A stretch of 64,000 nucleotides of DNA from Carettochelys insculpta (taxonomy: Eukaryota > Chordata > Testudines > Carettochelyidae): the NCBI RefSeq assembly GCF_033958435.1, contig NC_134138.1:179722798-179786797 (forward strand), written 5' to 3'. The notes under the pieces were generated by a model. It was not told the DNA's origin. It saw only the letters and a program-made list of their open reading frames with translations, and did not search any database. The translations under genes and the position numbers were made by a program. Shown here one piece after another: positions 11,518-25,214 of the stretch; position 1 is the stretch's first letter, and every line of letters begins with the position of its first letter.

Positions 11518-12421
11518 CTTATTAAATTGTTGGTGTCACATTTCAGTGAAAATGCATCCATATTCCCCCTTCCTAATCTGTCACAGGCACACGCTCTAGG
11601 CTTCTAGCTCCTTAATTGCCACCACTACTGGGAACAGACCACTGTCTCATTTCCCTCTTGACAAGGGGGCTTCCAGGTTGTATGTTTCCCTGACTACACT
11701 GTGATATTCGCCACAAGCCAGACTGTGTAAATAAGCCAGTGTCTGAGCTTTGCTTTCTCTCCCGAACCTATGAAAAATGTAGAGGTCTGAGGTTATAATT
11801 ACCACCCAGTTCTCTGTAAGGAGGCATGTTTCTTGTTAAGATGAAAGCATTACAGAGAAAACATTATGCATAAGGACATACACACATACTAAAAAGCTTA
11901 CCAGAGGTCACTACTACTCCAACTTTAGGCTTTGGTAGATGGCAATCCTTCAGAAAGCCACAACTGAATTTTCCTTGTGGGTTCAAGTTCATAGTGGTCT
12001 CAGTTTCAGAACACCCATGGGTAGCTTTTTTTTTTTATTCCAAATGTCCATTTTTGTCTGGCCCTGTCTGCACACCCAAAATTGACAGTCTTGCTCAAAA
12101 AGTTACATTCAATCCTACCCAAACAAAACCCATTTGTTTATTAGAATGGACGCTAGAGATATTTTAACTTAATTCAATAAGGCCTCCCAAGGAAGTGGCA
12201 GGAAACTGCGATGTCTGCCCCAGTCAGAAGCTGTAAAAAATTTCAGGAGCTGTTCAGTAATGGAAACCTATCCACGGACTTTGCCGGGCACTGAATCAGG
12301 CAGCAAATCAGTTAATGCATCAGGTAATTCTTTGAACCAAAAGGTTGCCAAAGTATCAGTACATCAGGAACGGGGGAGGAAAAGGAGTTCTTTTGCATAC
12401 TGTAGTAGAATTAATTTGTCC

Positions 12422-12425
<4 letters not shown>
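11518..12425. other. No feature recognised
   Basis: No gene or named repeat seen. Confidence 0.45.

Positions 12426-12464
<39 letters not shown>
12426..12464. repeat. (GA)n microsatellite
   Basis: 39 bp of uninterrupted GA dinucleotides. Confidence 0.97.
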
Positions 12465-12465
<1 letters not shown>

Positions 12466-14384
12466 AAGACAGCTCTCACATATGACTGCTTCTACTGGTA
12501 ATTGATGTCAGTTCATTTTTAAAGACCATGCTGGCTGTAGCCACAGTAAGAGTACTGAGTAGGTATTGACTCCTATGGTGTGACCTTTTGCAGTTTTCAC
12601 AGCACTTTAATATTAACATCAACTGACTGAGCCCAGGATAAAGCTAGTTTGTTACACTGTCATTACTGGCCTGATTCTCCTCTTCAGCTAGTATTTCTAC
12701 ATTTCCCAAACTGTGGCCCATGATAGATGGTCTTCAAAGAGATGACTGGTTGTGTGGTTCAGTTCTCCTTTCTCCTGCAGTGTCTTGAGGACTATGTTGG
12801 ATCTACAAGCTATCACTCTGAGAGTGGAGGCAGGAGTTCTACTTGCAGCCAGGAAGTTCTGTAGGAGACAGTGTCATCTGAATCAGTTAGCAATCTAGCC
12901 AAAAATAGCCATCTAGTGGCATGAATTGTGCATCACTGCCTTAAAATCATCCTCTTGTCAGTCTGTTTTGGGGTCCGTGGGTCTTCTGTAATCTAAGTTA
13001 TAAAGTAGCGTAACAGTGCAACTGCCAACAAAGTAGTTATGCTTTTACTTAACTTCTGAGTCTACGATGTAAGTATAAGAGTTGCTGGCTGTATGAAAAA
13101 GAACAGTTCCATTGGGGTGTCAGATAAAATCAAGAGAAAGAAAAACCATGTGATTATCTCTACTTTCTTCCAAATGACAAAACATAAAGATGGCTATAAA
13201 AGCACTATTTTCTCAGTGTTCCTTTTTCCATGTAAGCAGTTGTTGCAGTTTCCACAGAACTAACACAGTTGCATATAGTTAGAAAGGTAGTCCATGGGAT
13301 TGAAACTGTATGAGAGCTGACCAGTCTTTCTACCAAGTGGTCCAGATGTTTGATAGCATAGTATTTTCATTCAGTTACCATGCATGGGTTCATTGACAGG
13401 TCTGTTCAAGACCTGAAGTATGCAATTGTTGCTGTATGGTGGCACCTAACATAGTTTGTGACACTTTGTCCATATGGTTGCAATTTTTGCATAGCATCAT
13501 TCAGAAACTGTAATGAAGTGCAGAGTAAGTAGCTAATATACGAAATGACAAGTGGTATTTAAATGTCTGATTTAGTTTACTCAAGTTAGGTGCATTTTTT
13601 TCTACAATATTTCAGACAGTTATGAATATATAATAGATCATTGCACTGTCAGGCATGTGAACACACTTCCAACACAAATATAGCTCTGCCAGTTGTCTAC
13701 TAGGAAGCAATCATCTTAAGTCTCATTATTGCTACTTGTAATATCCTTGCTGCTGCACTTTGGGGGTCAAAAGGTGAATTTAGGGTGCCATGGGATAGTC
13801 AAGCTGATTTCTGTGCTGATTTCAGAGTTGGGAAACATATCCTACCATGATACTCTTACTTCTACTCCACTGCTGGCAGCAGCTCTGCCTTCAGAGCTGG
13901 GCTCCTGCCCAAAAACCAACACACTTCAGCTGCTCAGTTCTGAAAGCAGAACCACTGACAGCAACAGCACAAAAATAAACATAGCATTTCTGACCTCCTC
14001 CCCAATAAACTTGTGAACACTGCCCCCCCGACACACACAACTCCTGTTTGAGTCAGAACCTCTACAAATTGCTGAAATCATAACATTTACCATTATAAAA
14101 ATACTATGGTCATGGAATTGGCCAAAATGAATTTAAGAGAGCCCTAAATATAATTTAATAAATGTTAACAGAATGGCCTCTAAGCTTGAGAGCATAAGAA
14201 GTGGAATGTTTTATAAAGAGAATATCTTGGTGACAGAATGGGTGATGGTCTTCTTTGGTGACAATATGAAATAGAAGAATAAAAGGAATGTAGTAGATAT
14301 GTGTTTTTAAGCATTTAATATGTCACATGAAACCTTACACGATTGAATTGTTTTACCATGAAAAGTGCCACACTAACCTAAGAG
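12465..14384. other. No gene recognised
   Basis: AT-rich DNA. About 12700-12930 begins 'tttcccaaactgtggccc', faintly like a hAT terminus, but the opposite end is not convincing. Confidence 0.4.
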
Positions 14385-14540
14385 GGTGAGGAGAAAGGAT
14401 GGAATGTGTAATGTGGAACCACTGGGATTGGTGGACTAGCTACTGTTTAAGGGCCTAATCTAAGAACAATAAAGAGAAGATGGAGATGGGGTGAATGCAC
14501 AATGTGGAGTCACTGGGATTGTTGTTACACTGGCCACAGT
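14385..14540. repeat. Two-copy ~90-bp tandem duplication
   Basis: 'gtaatgtggaaccactggga' at about 14408 and 'acaatgtggagtcactggga' at about 14499 are diverged copies in the same orientation with similar flanks. Confidence 0.6.
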
Positions 14541-14959
14541 TTGTTTGACATAATTAATAAATAATCTGAAAAGGAGGTGTCTGGGTTCAGGACTATTTAT
14601 GACCCTCCTCTGGTCTGAGTCTATGCCCTGAAGCTGTTGGGCCTTATCTTTAATCCTGTGATTCTCTCACACTGAGACTGGGGCCATGGCCTGAAGACCA
14701 CCGTTTGCAATCCTTGATTGCTCAGTTCTTGCTGCTTGTGCCTTTGAGAGTCACAACCAGTAGTAAATACAATGACCTTGAACAGCTTTATTGAAAGTAT
14801 TGTTTAACCACAACAATGAGAACAAAGCATAATAAGGAAAATGGAGTTAAAGACAATGAAAGGTATATCCACGTCTATAGGCAGACCCAGTTTATCCTGA
14901 ACACTACCTATTCTAAGGGTTGAGGGTCTAGTTTCTGACTCCTGTTCCTTGTTCTTCTC

Positions 14960-15045
14960 AGGCTGGGTTTTTTTTAATGTTTGGCTTGGTTTGGGGGTTT
15001 TTTGGGGTTTTTTTTTGTTTGCTTTGTTTCTTTGTTTTCTTCCAT
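14960..15045. repeat. GT-rich low-complexity stretch
   Basis: Runs of T interrupted by GG to GGGGG. It is low-complexity and not a regular telomere-type array. Confidence 0.6.
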
Positions 15046-15135
15046 CAACTCAGGTCTCAGTGTTCCCATTTTTCCTGCATGGATCCCCCCTTCTGTAATT
15101 ACTGACAGCGACTCCCTCTCTCAACACCCATACTC

Positions 15136-15167
15136 CTGAGGTCTCTTTCAGCCCTATGATTCTATGA
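15136..15167 (+). repeat. CR1 LINE 3' tail fragment
   Basis: 'ttcagccctatgattctatg' is the characteristic CR1 3' end. Little or nothing recognisable lies upstream, so this is a very short 5'-truncated copy. Confidence 0.7.
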
Positions 15168-15289
15168 TAGTCCTAAATAAAACTTCAACAAGAATGACAC
15201 CTGTGTTGTCCTGTAAGCATACATCTACACCGTGATAGCATAAGATATGGCACAGCCATGGCTGGCCCAGATCAGCTAACATGTGCTCA

Positions 15290-15890
15290 GGCTTAGGGTT
15301 GCCAACTTTCTGATCACACAAAACACCCTTGCCCTGCCCCTTGCCCAAGCCCTTCCATAAGGCCCCTTCCCATATCCATCCTCCATCCCCTCCCTCCATC
15401 ACTTGCTTACTTTCACCAGGTTGGGACAGAGGGGAGGGGTGTGGGAGGGATTGAGGGTTCCAGCTGGGAGTGCAGTCTCCAGGATGGGGCCAGAAACCAG
15501 GGTTCCAGCTGCAGGAAAGGACTCCTGGGCTTGGGCGGGGGCAGGGGGAGGGGGTTGCAGGCTTCAGCTGGGGAAGTGGGTTTTGTGTGGTGCTGCGAAT
15601 GAGGAGGTGGGGTCCGGGAGGAGGCTCAAAGTGGGACAGGCAGTTTGGGTGTAGGCTCCAGGAGGGAGTTTGAGTGTGGGAGGAGGTTCAGGGCTGGGGC
15701 ACAGGGTGGCGGTGCAGGAGAGAGATCCAAGTGCAGGTACTGAATGGGCAGTACTCCCCTTTGGCTGCTCATGGAAGTGGCAAGCATGTCCAGCTCCTAG
15801 ATGGAGGGGCCAAGGGCTCAATGTGTGGCCAGAGAGTCCCTGTGGCTGCTCTTGCACCTAGGAGCCAGCCCCTCTGCACCATTGACTGCT
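15290..15890. repeat. GC-rich interspersed repeat with G-rich minisatellite-like core
   Basis: Starts with 'gggttgccaactttctgatc' and a C-rich block, then G-rich units (gttggggacaggg-like, ggttccagctgggag-like). I associate this composition with a common turtle interspersed repeat. Open frames here are low-complexity. Confidence 0.5.
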
Positions 15891-16674
15891 GATGCTATAG
15901 ACCTTGGGAGCCTGGGCTCGAATCTGGGCTCTGAGATGTTGTGAAGATATCTCAACCCCTAGGTCCTGCTGGATCTCAAATGTCTACACTGGTATTTTTA
16001 GCCTGTGAGCCTGAGTCCATTGACCTGGGCACTGAGCCTTGATGTTGTGGGGCTTTCTTTATCATATGGATGTACCCTCAGTAACAGTAAATAAGGTGTT
16101 ATCTAAGTTTGCTGTCTTCTTTCCTGCATATGTACCATCAGCTGCTGGTTGAATTAACCTTTTATTTTCATTCAGCAAACCACACAATAACAACCAAAGA
16201 GATGAAATATATTTAAAAAAGGTTACAGCAGCTCCTATGTCCTTCACAGGGGGCAAATATCACAGGAATTAAAGATTCATATAATATTAGTTTGGGAGTA
16301 GTTACTAACATTAATAATCACAGAGAAATAATATGAAGTGACCTAGAGAGGATAAAGACAGAAAACAGCACAAAGACTCAGGATGAAAAATGCCAGCTAA
16401 TAATTTGTCTGTGCAGTCAACAAGTTTTGAGATAGAATTATACAGAGCAGACTCAAGGGAGCAGAAATAAGAGAAAATAGATTACTTTAGGAAAGGAAAA
16501 GTGTACGCTGAGTTGCAGGAAGATCGTGAGATCTACAAGACACTCCAAAGGATTGGCATAAGCCCCATCACTGGAGATGTTGAAATGCCTGTAAAATGTA
16601 TAGTAGGAAATATTGGCAAAGGGAGAGACTAGTAAACAGGTTGCAGGGGATTGCATCAATGCTCCCTTTCCTTA
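15891..16674. other. No feature recognised
   Basis: No gene or named repeat seen. Confidence 0.45.
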
Positions 16675-17390
16675 TGGCCTGGTGAGAGAGAGAGGAGGTG
16701 TGTGATCTGGGATGGAGGCTGGATGCAGAAGGCAGCTTGGGTAGGGAAATGGGGTATAAGATAGGGTGTGGGGTCTTAGATGGTGTTTTGTCGAAGGAGG
16801 GGGCTGTGATCTGGGGCAGGGTATTGGGGTGCAGGGTCCAGGAGGGATGCAGGAGAGGATGATGTCCTGGGGGAGGGGTGTGAGAAGGCGTGCAGGGTTG
16901 GGAGGAAGCTGAGGTGCAGTGCAAGTGGCAAACTCTGGCTAGGAGGCATTAACCTAAGCAGCTCCAGCCAGCAGCAGTCTCAAGCAGGCTTACCCACCTG
17001 CCAGCAGCCCCAGCCTGCTGATGGGTCTCTGCACGGTGGGGAGGACTTCACCCTGCCCTGCCCTGCCTCTAGAAAATCTCTCCAATTCCATTGGGCGGTT
17101 TCATGTGCTGGCCCCACCAACAGCAAAGTCTCTCAGCACTTATTGCCCAGAAACCAGCCAATGGGGGCTGAGAAATTGTGTTGCACTGCCCCCACCCCAC
17201 AGTATGATCTCTCAGTTCCCATTGGCTGGTTTCCAGTTTGGCCAATAGAACATGAGAGGTTCTGCAGGGTACGGGGCAACAGTCGAAGCTCTCCCTCTCT
17301 GGAGCTGGCCGTGGACCAGATTAAAAGGCTTGGTGGGCTGGATCTTTCCCACCCCTTTCCTAATTGGTGTCATTCATCTCTAATTTCTCA
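16675..17390. repeat. GC-rich interspersed repeat, related to 15290-15890
   Basis: G-rich minisatellite-like block (gtgtggggtctta, ggggtgcagggtccagg) followed by 'gaccagattaaaaggcttgg', which resembles 9830-9880. Probably a degraded hAT-type composite. Confidence 0.45.
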
Positions 17391-17399
17391 CTATAATTA

Positions 17400-20300
17400 A
17401 TATGAACAACAAGGGGGGAACAGGTAAGAGTATTTAGATGGGTTCAAGTGATCAGGGCCTGTTGGAATTCCCCCTAGGTGACTCAAGGAACTACCTGAAT
17501 ATTAACTGCCTTCCCCTTCAGCTCGGCATGAGCTCTGCTAGAGAATTATACTTGATGCACAGTACATCAAGATCCCTATACTAACACTGAGTAGGTATTG
17601 TTTCTTCTTCAAACTCAAAAGTACAACCCAGTATAGAAGGAGGTAGAGGGAAGTCCCTGCGTGCTTGCTGGGTCAGTTTTTTATACTGTTTGCTTTTCTC
17701 TTTTGGTTACCTAGCTGGTGAGCTAATTACTTCATTAGCTCAGCTGGCTCCCCACTTGTATAACTGATCCCATCCAGCCTTCCAACCCCAATCAAGCTAT
17801 CTAGCTCTCTCCTATTATCATACCGAGTGCCCTGGGTACTCTAAGAGATCAGGATGCTAGTCTCCAAAGGGCTCTATTTGTATCTGCCATCAGCATCTTG
17901 TCATACCGAAGCAATTATCTTTGAGAACTCATGGACAATAGGTGAATTCTCAGAGGTACATTTATGTTCTGGTTTGTGCTGAAGTCAAGAAACTTTGAAG
18001 GTTGGGCTCACCAAGGAATGCTCAGGCCATCTGCTAGTTAAAGAATTTTAATTATTTTTGGTCTGCTTATATGTGCCAGATTCAACAGCTGCATAGGGGC
18101 TGTACTGGCAGTGCAGATTGAAAAAGTACAACAGCATTTCAGCCACAAACCCCTCCCTTGACCACGGCCATTAGATCATTGTCTCTAAGAGAATGGATTC
18201 CTCTACCCCAAAGTAATCTTCAATAGTGGGGATTAACCAGTTATACCTTGAATTGGGGGGAAAATACAAATGAGCTGTCATGAGGTAGGGTGTGGTACAA
18301 TATCTTCAAAGTACATTTGTGAAGATCTCATGCTGGTAGGTACTTAGAGGGCTCAGCCCACTTCTCATCTCACACTGGTTTACACCAATATATCTCAATT
18401 GACGTTAATGAGAAGTAGGTGCACCTCCACTGGTTGAGTTGAGATCAGAATCAGGCATGAACTGTGACTTTGCAGTGTCCTGTCTGGCTAAATGAAAGCT
18501 AGCAGTAAAGGGTTCCACAGGTACTCACTATTTTATATCATGGAAGTTGATGAGTGGGATTCCTAGGGATCTTGTGGGAAGAGATGTTCTCTCCACCATG
18601 ATAAAATACGAAATAGTGGTGTGATGCGAAAACTACCGACCACATGCTCAGATGGTAAAAAATAGGGCTTCTGCACTGACTTAAATAGAGCTTCACAGGT
18701 TTACACGTCCTTGAGTCAACCCCTATACTCATAAACTGAACATTATCAAACTGCTAAATGTTTTCCCAAAAGCCTTTTTGAGGTGGTCCCATGCCCTCAG
18801 ATTTCATTTTCTACTGAAACATAGCAAAATAGTGGGATTTCTATGGAAAACATAGCAGAGTTCACATTGTACTATCGGACTTTGGAAACAGGAAGCACAG
18901 TTGCTCAGAATGTTCTCATTTGTGCTCAAACTTTTGCCCACTGTTTCCAGTGAAAGCCTCGACAAAATGTTTGAAAAGCACTTCATCCCAGTGGGCTTTT
19001 TCTCATGTTTGTGAAGAAATTCAAAATATTAATTACTTTTGCCTGTGTGCAATGAATATTTTAGACACCTCTATTTTTATTGACTTTTAAGGCTCTGAAT
19101 TTAATCTTTTAAAATAAAAAGTGAGGCACTGTGGTCCAGCTTAATCAACCCTGAGCTTCTCTAGGGGAATAGGTCTGAAATAATGCTTATTTAGTGTCTT
19201 GCCTCAAAACTTGAAGCAACTACAATCATAAATAAGGATAAAATGTTGATACCTATTTTAAGTTAATGGGTTATTTGACTTTTAAAGCCGTTTCAAGCTT
19301 TTGAGGCTTTAGGATAACAATATCCCTTTTGAGGGGTGGTAATGTGTTGGATTTAATAGATGTTTGCAGCTTTCCTCTTCCTCATGGCATAAATAGTTGG
19401 TCATTGGCTGTTAGAAAATACATGCTAGATATTCAGATGGAGTAAAGCAGTATAGCTCCACTGAAGTGCAATTTATTCTGAGGGTCCACCTCTCAAAACA
19501 CACAGTTTAGAGCACGACTAAGAAGCCAGTTAAATTCTGATGCCTTTTTATTTGCCTTTGTTCTTCTTTTTGGCTTGAAATCACTAGGGAAACAAATAAA
19601 CATAGAGGGTGGTAACATGTAATAGTTCATTCCAGAAAATCCACCCCTCTCCTTAGGGGCTGTGAGAAGAGATGTGATTTACTGCAATGTTCTGGAAGAT
19701 GTTACTATATTAAGTTTATTACAGGCCAGGGATTGTATGTAGTACCAAGGGGGAAGGTGATCATAGCACATCCAGGAATTAGCAACAGTGGAGGGTGGTT
19801 ATGCAAATTCATTCAGGTTATAACACCTCCACGGAGCTACTACCCCGTAGAGCTTCACGTTTTCCAATGACTAACAAAGAAAGGACTGTTGGCTAAATAA
19901 CTTGAGATAAAATTGGCATAGGGCTTTCTTTTTTGTCCAGCAAATGGACCAGACCTTCTTTCTGAAAAGAGAGCCAAATCCTTTTTGAGTAGTGTTGGAT
20001 GGGCTTTAGCCTGCTGAAGTCCCATAGGTGTATGCTGACCTTTGGTATGTTTTTAGGAATCCCTATTATTTCTGTTTTCTCTGTCATATTTGATGCCTAA
20101 AAATGTGTTTGGCTATAAACAGCTGCGTGGTAACTTGCTTCTGCTCACAAGTCTTTAGAGATAAAATAACTTGCAGGCATGTGTCTTTTTAAGCACTATG
20201 TGTTTCTAAGAATGTCACAGCATAGGAAGGTAACCGTAAGTTTTGGAAAAATCCTGGTCAGGAGAAGGAAACATGCCCAACAGAGGAGACAGCTAAAAAG

Positions 20301-20980
20301 CCAGAAGCCTACAGTTGGTGGCCTCCAGGGACCAAGGGCAAGGGAAACACAGCTGTAGTTGTCCTGGGCCATGAAAGAGGGTGTCCACAAGGTCCATGAA
20401 GCCTGCAGTTGTGGGTTCATTAATATTTAAGATACCTCCAGTGATAGCGCTCTACCTGCTATCAGATGTTTTAAGAAGACACGTATAACCATTTCTCAGG
20501 AGAGAAGAAAACTCATTTGCTAGGGCTAAAATCATGTCTCTGTGATGTTTCCTAAATATCATTGGCTTTCATGGGTACTCTCCTGAATGGAACAACATTT
20601 TAAAGTATGCCATTTTTGGAGACATTACACAGAAGCATTAGGGGCCTTTTCAATCCTATTTTTGAGATCCATATCTCAGAAACAAGTTCTCTTATTCCTC
20701 TCAATTTTTGCTTAAGAAAATCTGTCTACTCCCTACATATGAAAAATGTGAAGTGCACAGAATCTCCGGCATAGAATTTGAGGCCAGGGAGATACAGGCA
20801 GCTTTACGATGGAAAGCTTTGTCAGCATCTTAACTACAGAAAATATGTATAGTCTCATTAAAATGGCTTGTAGAGAAAATACTATCTAACAAAAAGTTTT
20901 GAAGTAAAAAGATCCAGGTAGAAAAGGTACTTAAGTGCCTGGATTAGAAAAAATAATACAGTATGTGGAGACATACATTG
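17400..20980. other. 3.6 kb without a recognised feature
   Basis: AT-rich. At about 18370-18450 and 19440-19480 there are fragments of the 'tggtttacacc / agtatagctccactgaag' type also seen at 27165, probably an old short palindromic repeat. No coding signal seen. Confidence 0.4.
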
Positions 20981-21182
20981 CATAGAGCTAAAAGGAACCT
21001 CAGCAGGTCATCAAGTACAATCCCCTGATTTCTTGGTAGGACCAAGCACCACCCCGACGGGTTTTATTTATTTATTTTTAAATCTATTTGCCCCCTATCC
21101 CTAAATGGCCCCCATCAAGGATTGAGCTTACAACCCTGGCTTTAAGATGGCAATGCTCATTCCACTGCACTATCCCTACCCC
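20981..21182 (-). repeat. tRNA-derived SINE with CR1-like tail
   Basis: Read on the minus strand, the head 'agggatagtgcagtggaatg' and 'agggttgtaagctcaatcct' match tRNA-type A- and B-box regions. The sequence ends in 'gacctgctgaggttcctttt' and a CTCTATG, a CR1-type 3' tail. This structure is known from cryptodiran turtle pol III SINEs, whose tails are shared with CR1. It is a diverged retroposon and not a functional tRNA gene. Confidence 0.75.
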
Positions 21183-21367
21183 TTATGTACTTATTTAACA
21201 GTGAGTGTAATTAACCACCAGAAAAGTTTAGCGAGGGCTATGGCAGATTCTCTAGAACTGGGATTTTTTAATGTAGATTCAATATTTTTTTTCAGAAAGA
21301 CATGCCCTGGATCAAATGCAAATTAATGTGGGGAAGTCCTGTGGCAGTCGTTAGCAATAACTGGCCT

Positions 21368-21660
21368 ATGGGCTGTATGTGGTTCACCAGGGTTAGCCCC
21401 TGACAGGCCCTCAGTGCTTATTTATCTGCACCGCCACTGGCATGGCTGCTTGAAGCTCCCATTGGCTGTGGATCACCATTCCTGGCCAATGTGAGCTGCA
21501 GAAAGCAGCGCAGACTGGGACACTAAAGCCTACAGTTCTCATTGGCCAGGAAGGACAATCTGCAGCCAATGAGAACTTCAAGTGGTCGTACCTGTGGAGG
21601 TGCAGGTATATAAAGTTTTGGGGTCCTGCCAAGTGCTAACGCTGGTGTACCACCTCTGGA
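21368..21660. mobile_element. hAT-type non-autonomous repeat
   Basis: Shares 'ggttcaccagggttagcc' with the element at 4564-4795 and the internal 'cattggc(c/t)' CCAAT-like motifs. The right end contains an inverted counterpart (about 21630-21655). Borders are approximate. Confidence 0.5.
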
Positions 21661-23181
21661 TTATTGCTCACACCCTCCTATGGCCTGTGTTGTACAGGAG
21701 GTCAAAAGAGATTACCACAATAGTCTATTTTGGCTCTCTAGTCTATGAAGAAACTAACATGGAGTTCTTAATCAAAATTCATCCATGGCCATGTAGATCA
21801 TGTTCAGCAGTGAGACAAAGATATTGAGCACTGCCTATTCAACATAACCAGTAGTTAGCCCCAAAGGCAGATTTTTGTTTGATAATGTAATCAGCAATGA
21901 AGTCGGGCAAACATCTTACAGTAGAATCAACTATGCTGTCAGAAATTGGAAAGATATATTCCAGAGAGCGTGGCCTAATGGTGCTCAGTCTGCCAAAGTA
22001 CCTCATATGTAGCCACAGCTGATACCATTGGTATTTAACAGGATACAACAGATGTAGGAGGAATCATCATCAAATCAGTATTTCTACTCACATTGATGTC
22101 ATTTAAAAAATGCATAGCAAGGCCGACAAAATACAGGTTGCTAACAGAAGAGACTACAACATATAGCGTATGAGGAAGTTTATGCTTGAGTGTGATAGAG
22201 AATTTGTAAATTAGCCAGTCCTCCAGAGTTTTCAAGCAAGGACCTGAACACAGCCTTAGGTCACGGTAATTACTTATACAATGAAGGGCATGTGACTGGA
22301 TGCCAATTTCAATAAAGCGTCTGTAGAAGTGACTCCAGAAAATCTGGAGAAAATGCAAAAAAAGATCTTAAATGTTATATTTCTTAAGTAGAATACCTTT
22401 TTAGCTTCAGTTGACACAGTGACTTGATGTTGAGAGAGCTACAACTACTCCAAAAGATGTATGTTACCACAGAATAACTAACACATATGGTCTGTCCTTT
22501 TCTAATAGCCTATTGGAGACAAGGCACTACTGGGACCTGTAGTTTTACCATATGGTGTATAAAGCAAGGTAAGCCATGACTGAAGGCAAATGTTGATAAT
22601 CTGTGGAATTAGCTGGCTGAAACTTTACAAGAGAAACTGCATCTTTTTCTTCCATTATCACAATGACAGCAATGGGCCTGATTTTCCTAATTCACTTGTG
22701 CTTTCTATAATTGTAATTTGATTACTTCATTAAGACACACGGCTGAAAATGGGGTATCTAAAGGGGACAGCCAGAACTATTTACTGAGCCATGCAGAAAC
22801 AAATATTTCCAAAAAAAAAGGGAATTTCTCTCTTTGCACTGGATTTCAAAGGAAAGGGTCCCCGCCGCCCCCATTCCTTGCTTTTGTGGCCCATATCTTG
22901 TGTGCACAATTTTCAGTTTCAGTTCTCAGGAGTTGTATAGTAGAGCTGAGGAAATTAATATTCATTCATGTAAATTCAAAATGATTTATTTTTTATTAAA
23001 TGGCATCTGCTTCCCCTTTGCATTCATTTTTGGGAAACATTTGCACATTCAACCATTACTAGTTCTAATATGCTTAAAAAGTGGAGTTTAAAATTCAAAT
23101 ATTTCTTGGAAAGTGAATTTTACATGCATACTCCACAACTATTCTCCAGTTTTGCAAACACACTTGTTTGACAACCTAGTA
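21661..23181. other. No feature recognised
   Basis: AT-rich DNA with no coding or repeat assignment. Confidence 0.45.
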
Positions 23182-23886
23182 CAGGTTGTACCTCCCTGTT
23201 CGGGAATCTGTCTCAAAACAGAGAATTTGCCAAAACAGGGGAGGTCAATGCTGGACCACCTGATGCCAGGGGCCACCAGGCACCACTTCACCAGCAGCCC
23301 AGGGGCTGGCGTTGACCAAGCAGGGCCTGGGGAGTGCCACTTGGGGGAATAATCAGGGGGGCTGTGGAGCCCCATGGCCAGGGGCCAGAAGTGCAGCCCT
23401 GTGGGAGTGCACCAAGCCCTGCAGCAGCTGAGCTGCAATCTTGGCTTCTGCCACTGGCTGCAGGGCTGCACTCCTGGTCAGTGTTCCCTGTAAGCCGTGA
23501 GCTTGGGCAGCCACCCAGGAGACATTCAAATGCCACCCAGACACAGCAGCAGCCAGCAGCATGTGTTTATTTCTTGTGCACATCTGCACGTGCCTTGGTG
23601 CACATAACAAAATTTAGTCTGCACCTGGATGGAAAAAAATGGAAGGAACATAGCTCCTGGCCACCAGCCACAGGACTTTGTAGCCACCATGCCTCTTTCC
23701 CTGAGTGTCCCTGGTCCCTGTGTCTTCTCCTCCCTTCCTGACCTTGTGGCACATCAGAAGCCCAGGAAGGAGTTGTTGAAAAGTTCTCTTTTCCCTATGA
23801 GTGCTCCAGCCCAGAAGCACACCTGAGAATGCCAAACCACACGTGCTGCCAGACTATAGAAGTCTGGACCATAGAAGTTGAATCTG
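23182..23886. mobile_element. Tc1/mariner (Tigger-like) non-autonomous element
   Basis: The left end CAGGTTGTACCTCCCTGTTC follows TA (23180-23181). The right end 'ccatagaagttgaatctg' is its diverged inverted partner. Internal 'gaatttgccaaaaca' matches the copy at 53400. The middle (about 23240-23560) is GC-rich and gives spurious open frames. Confidence 0.6.
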
Positions 23887-24269
23887 TCATAATATTTAAG
23901 TGCTAACCTAAGTTTTGACCCTTAAGCACATGTATGAGTGTTTCCAGGACTGGAACCTTAATCTGAGAATTTTCCTGTCAATTAGCAAAAGTTATACAAG
24001 CAGGACAGGAGACACAAATAGTACAAATTACCTTCTGTGAATTATTCATTAAATTTTGTTCGATAGTTTTGTCAGTGACAAAAGAACTAATTGAAGCTGT
24101 GATTGAAGCTTGGCAATGCAGAGGAACTAATATTTCCAAAGTCTAGCATGCTCATTTATTCCTATTAAAAGTCTGTTATTAATAAAGGAGAATTTTTTAT
24201 ATTTTTTTCTACGAAGTGATGGTGTAGGGCAAGCTCTTCTGAGATAGTTAGCTGGTATTTGTACAGGCA

Positions 24270-24430
24270 GCAACAAGAGCTTCCTGGGTTTTAATATCAC
24301 CTCTTCCACTGACTCATTATGTAGTCTTGCAGAGAACTTAGGTGACTCTTTCATCAGTGTGCCCCTCTACACAATGAAAATAATAATTTTTAAGACATGG
24401 GGGTATTATGAAGATGTATTTAATATTTCT
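24270..24430 (+). repeat. MIR SINE
   Basis: 'cctgggttttaatatcacct', 'ccactgactcattatgtag' and 'aatgaaaataataatt' follow the MIR consensus order (core, then 3' part). It is strongly diverged, as expected for this ancient amniote family. Confidence 0.7.
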
Positions 24431-25105
24431 AGTACTCCTTCCAGTATATTGTCCAACCTGGTGCCATTCCTTTTGTCTTTTCTTTTTCACATTAAATGCC
24501 AAGTATAAAATGAATTATTATCTGTATTATCCTAGTAGCCAGAGGACGTAACTGATATTAGGGCCTTACTGTATGAAGCACTGCACAAAGACATAGGGTA
24601 TGTGTACATTGGAGCTAGGGATATAATTTCCAGCTTGGGGAGATTTGGTAATCAAGATAGGAGCTAAAATGGAAGTCTTGCCTAGGCATTGCAGGTGGAA
24701 GGACAGGCTAGTCATCCAACTGTGATCCATTCTGAAACCTTACGTGCATACTCTGGCAGTAGCCTGGCTCATGTGCCCAGAACAACAATTCTATTTTCAG
24801 CAAGTTGGCTTGATCAGTGCTAAAGTGAGCATGTCTACTAGGCTGGGAGTTACACCTCCAGCTCCAGTATAGATAGAACCATATTAGGAGAGAGTCCCAG
24901 CCTGAAGGTACTGTAGCTTGAATAGACAAAAGAAAGTTTCAAATAGCACCAAAACCATGATGGTATTTAGATGCCTAGATCCTCTTGATTTCAATATGGG
25001 TTAGGTGTCTAAATGTCTTTGACCTGGGCCTGAATGCCTATTCAGAAGAATTATACCACAGTGAGAACTGAACCAAGGTTTTATGTGTGCCAATACAGTC
25101 ATTTG

Positions 25106-25214
25106 TAACAGAGAGATAGCCCTGTTAATCGGTACCTGCAAAAACAACAAAGAGTCCTGTGGTACCTTAAAGTCTAATGGACTTATAAGGGCACAAACTT
25201 TCATGGGTAAAAAC
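25106..25214 (+). repeat. Turtle-type SINE copy
   Basis: Contains 'agagtcctgtggtaccttaa', 'agtctaatgg' and 'aactttcatgggtaaaa', in the same order as the copies at 34774 and 35247. Confidence 0.75.

Noticed and set aside
14960..15045. Interstitial telomere-like repeat
   Set aside because: The T and G runs are irregular and lack a TTAGGG array.
20981..21182. tRNA gene on the minus strand
   Set aside because: Only tRNA-like box regions remain, no cloverleaf acceptor pairing is apparent, and a CR1-type tail follows. It is a tRNA-derived SINE.
23334..23741. A 135-codon plus-strand open frame
   Set aside because: It lies within the GC-rich filling of a TA-flanked Tigger-like element and shows no domain. 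Antisense frames are equally long.
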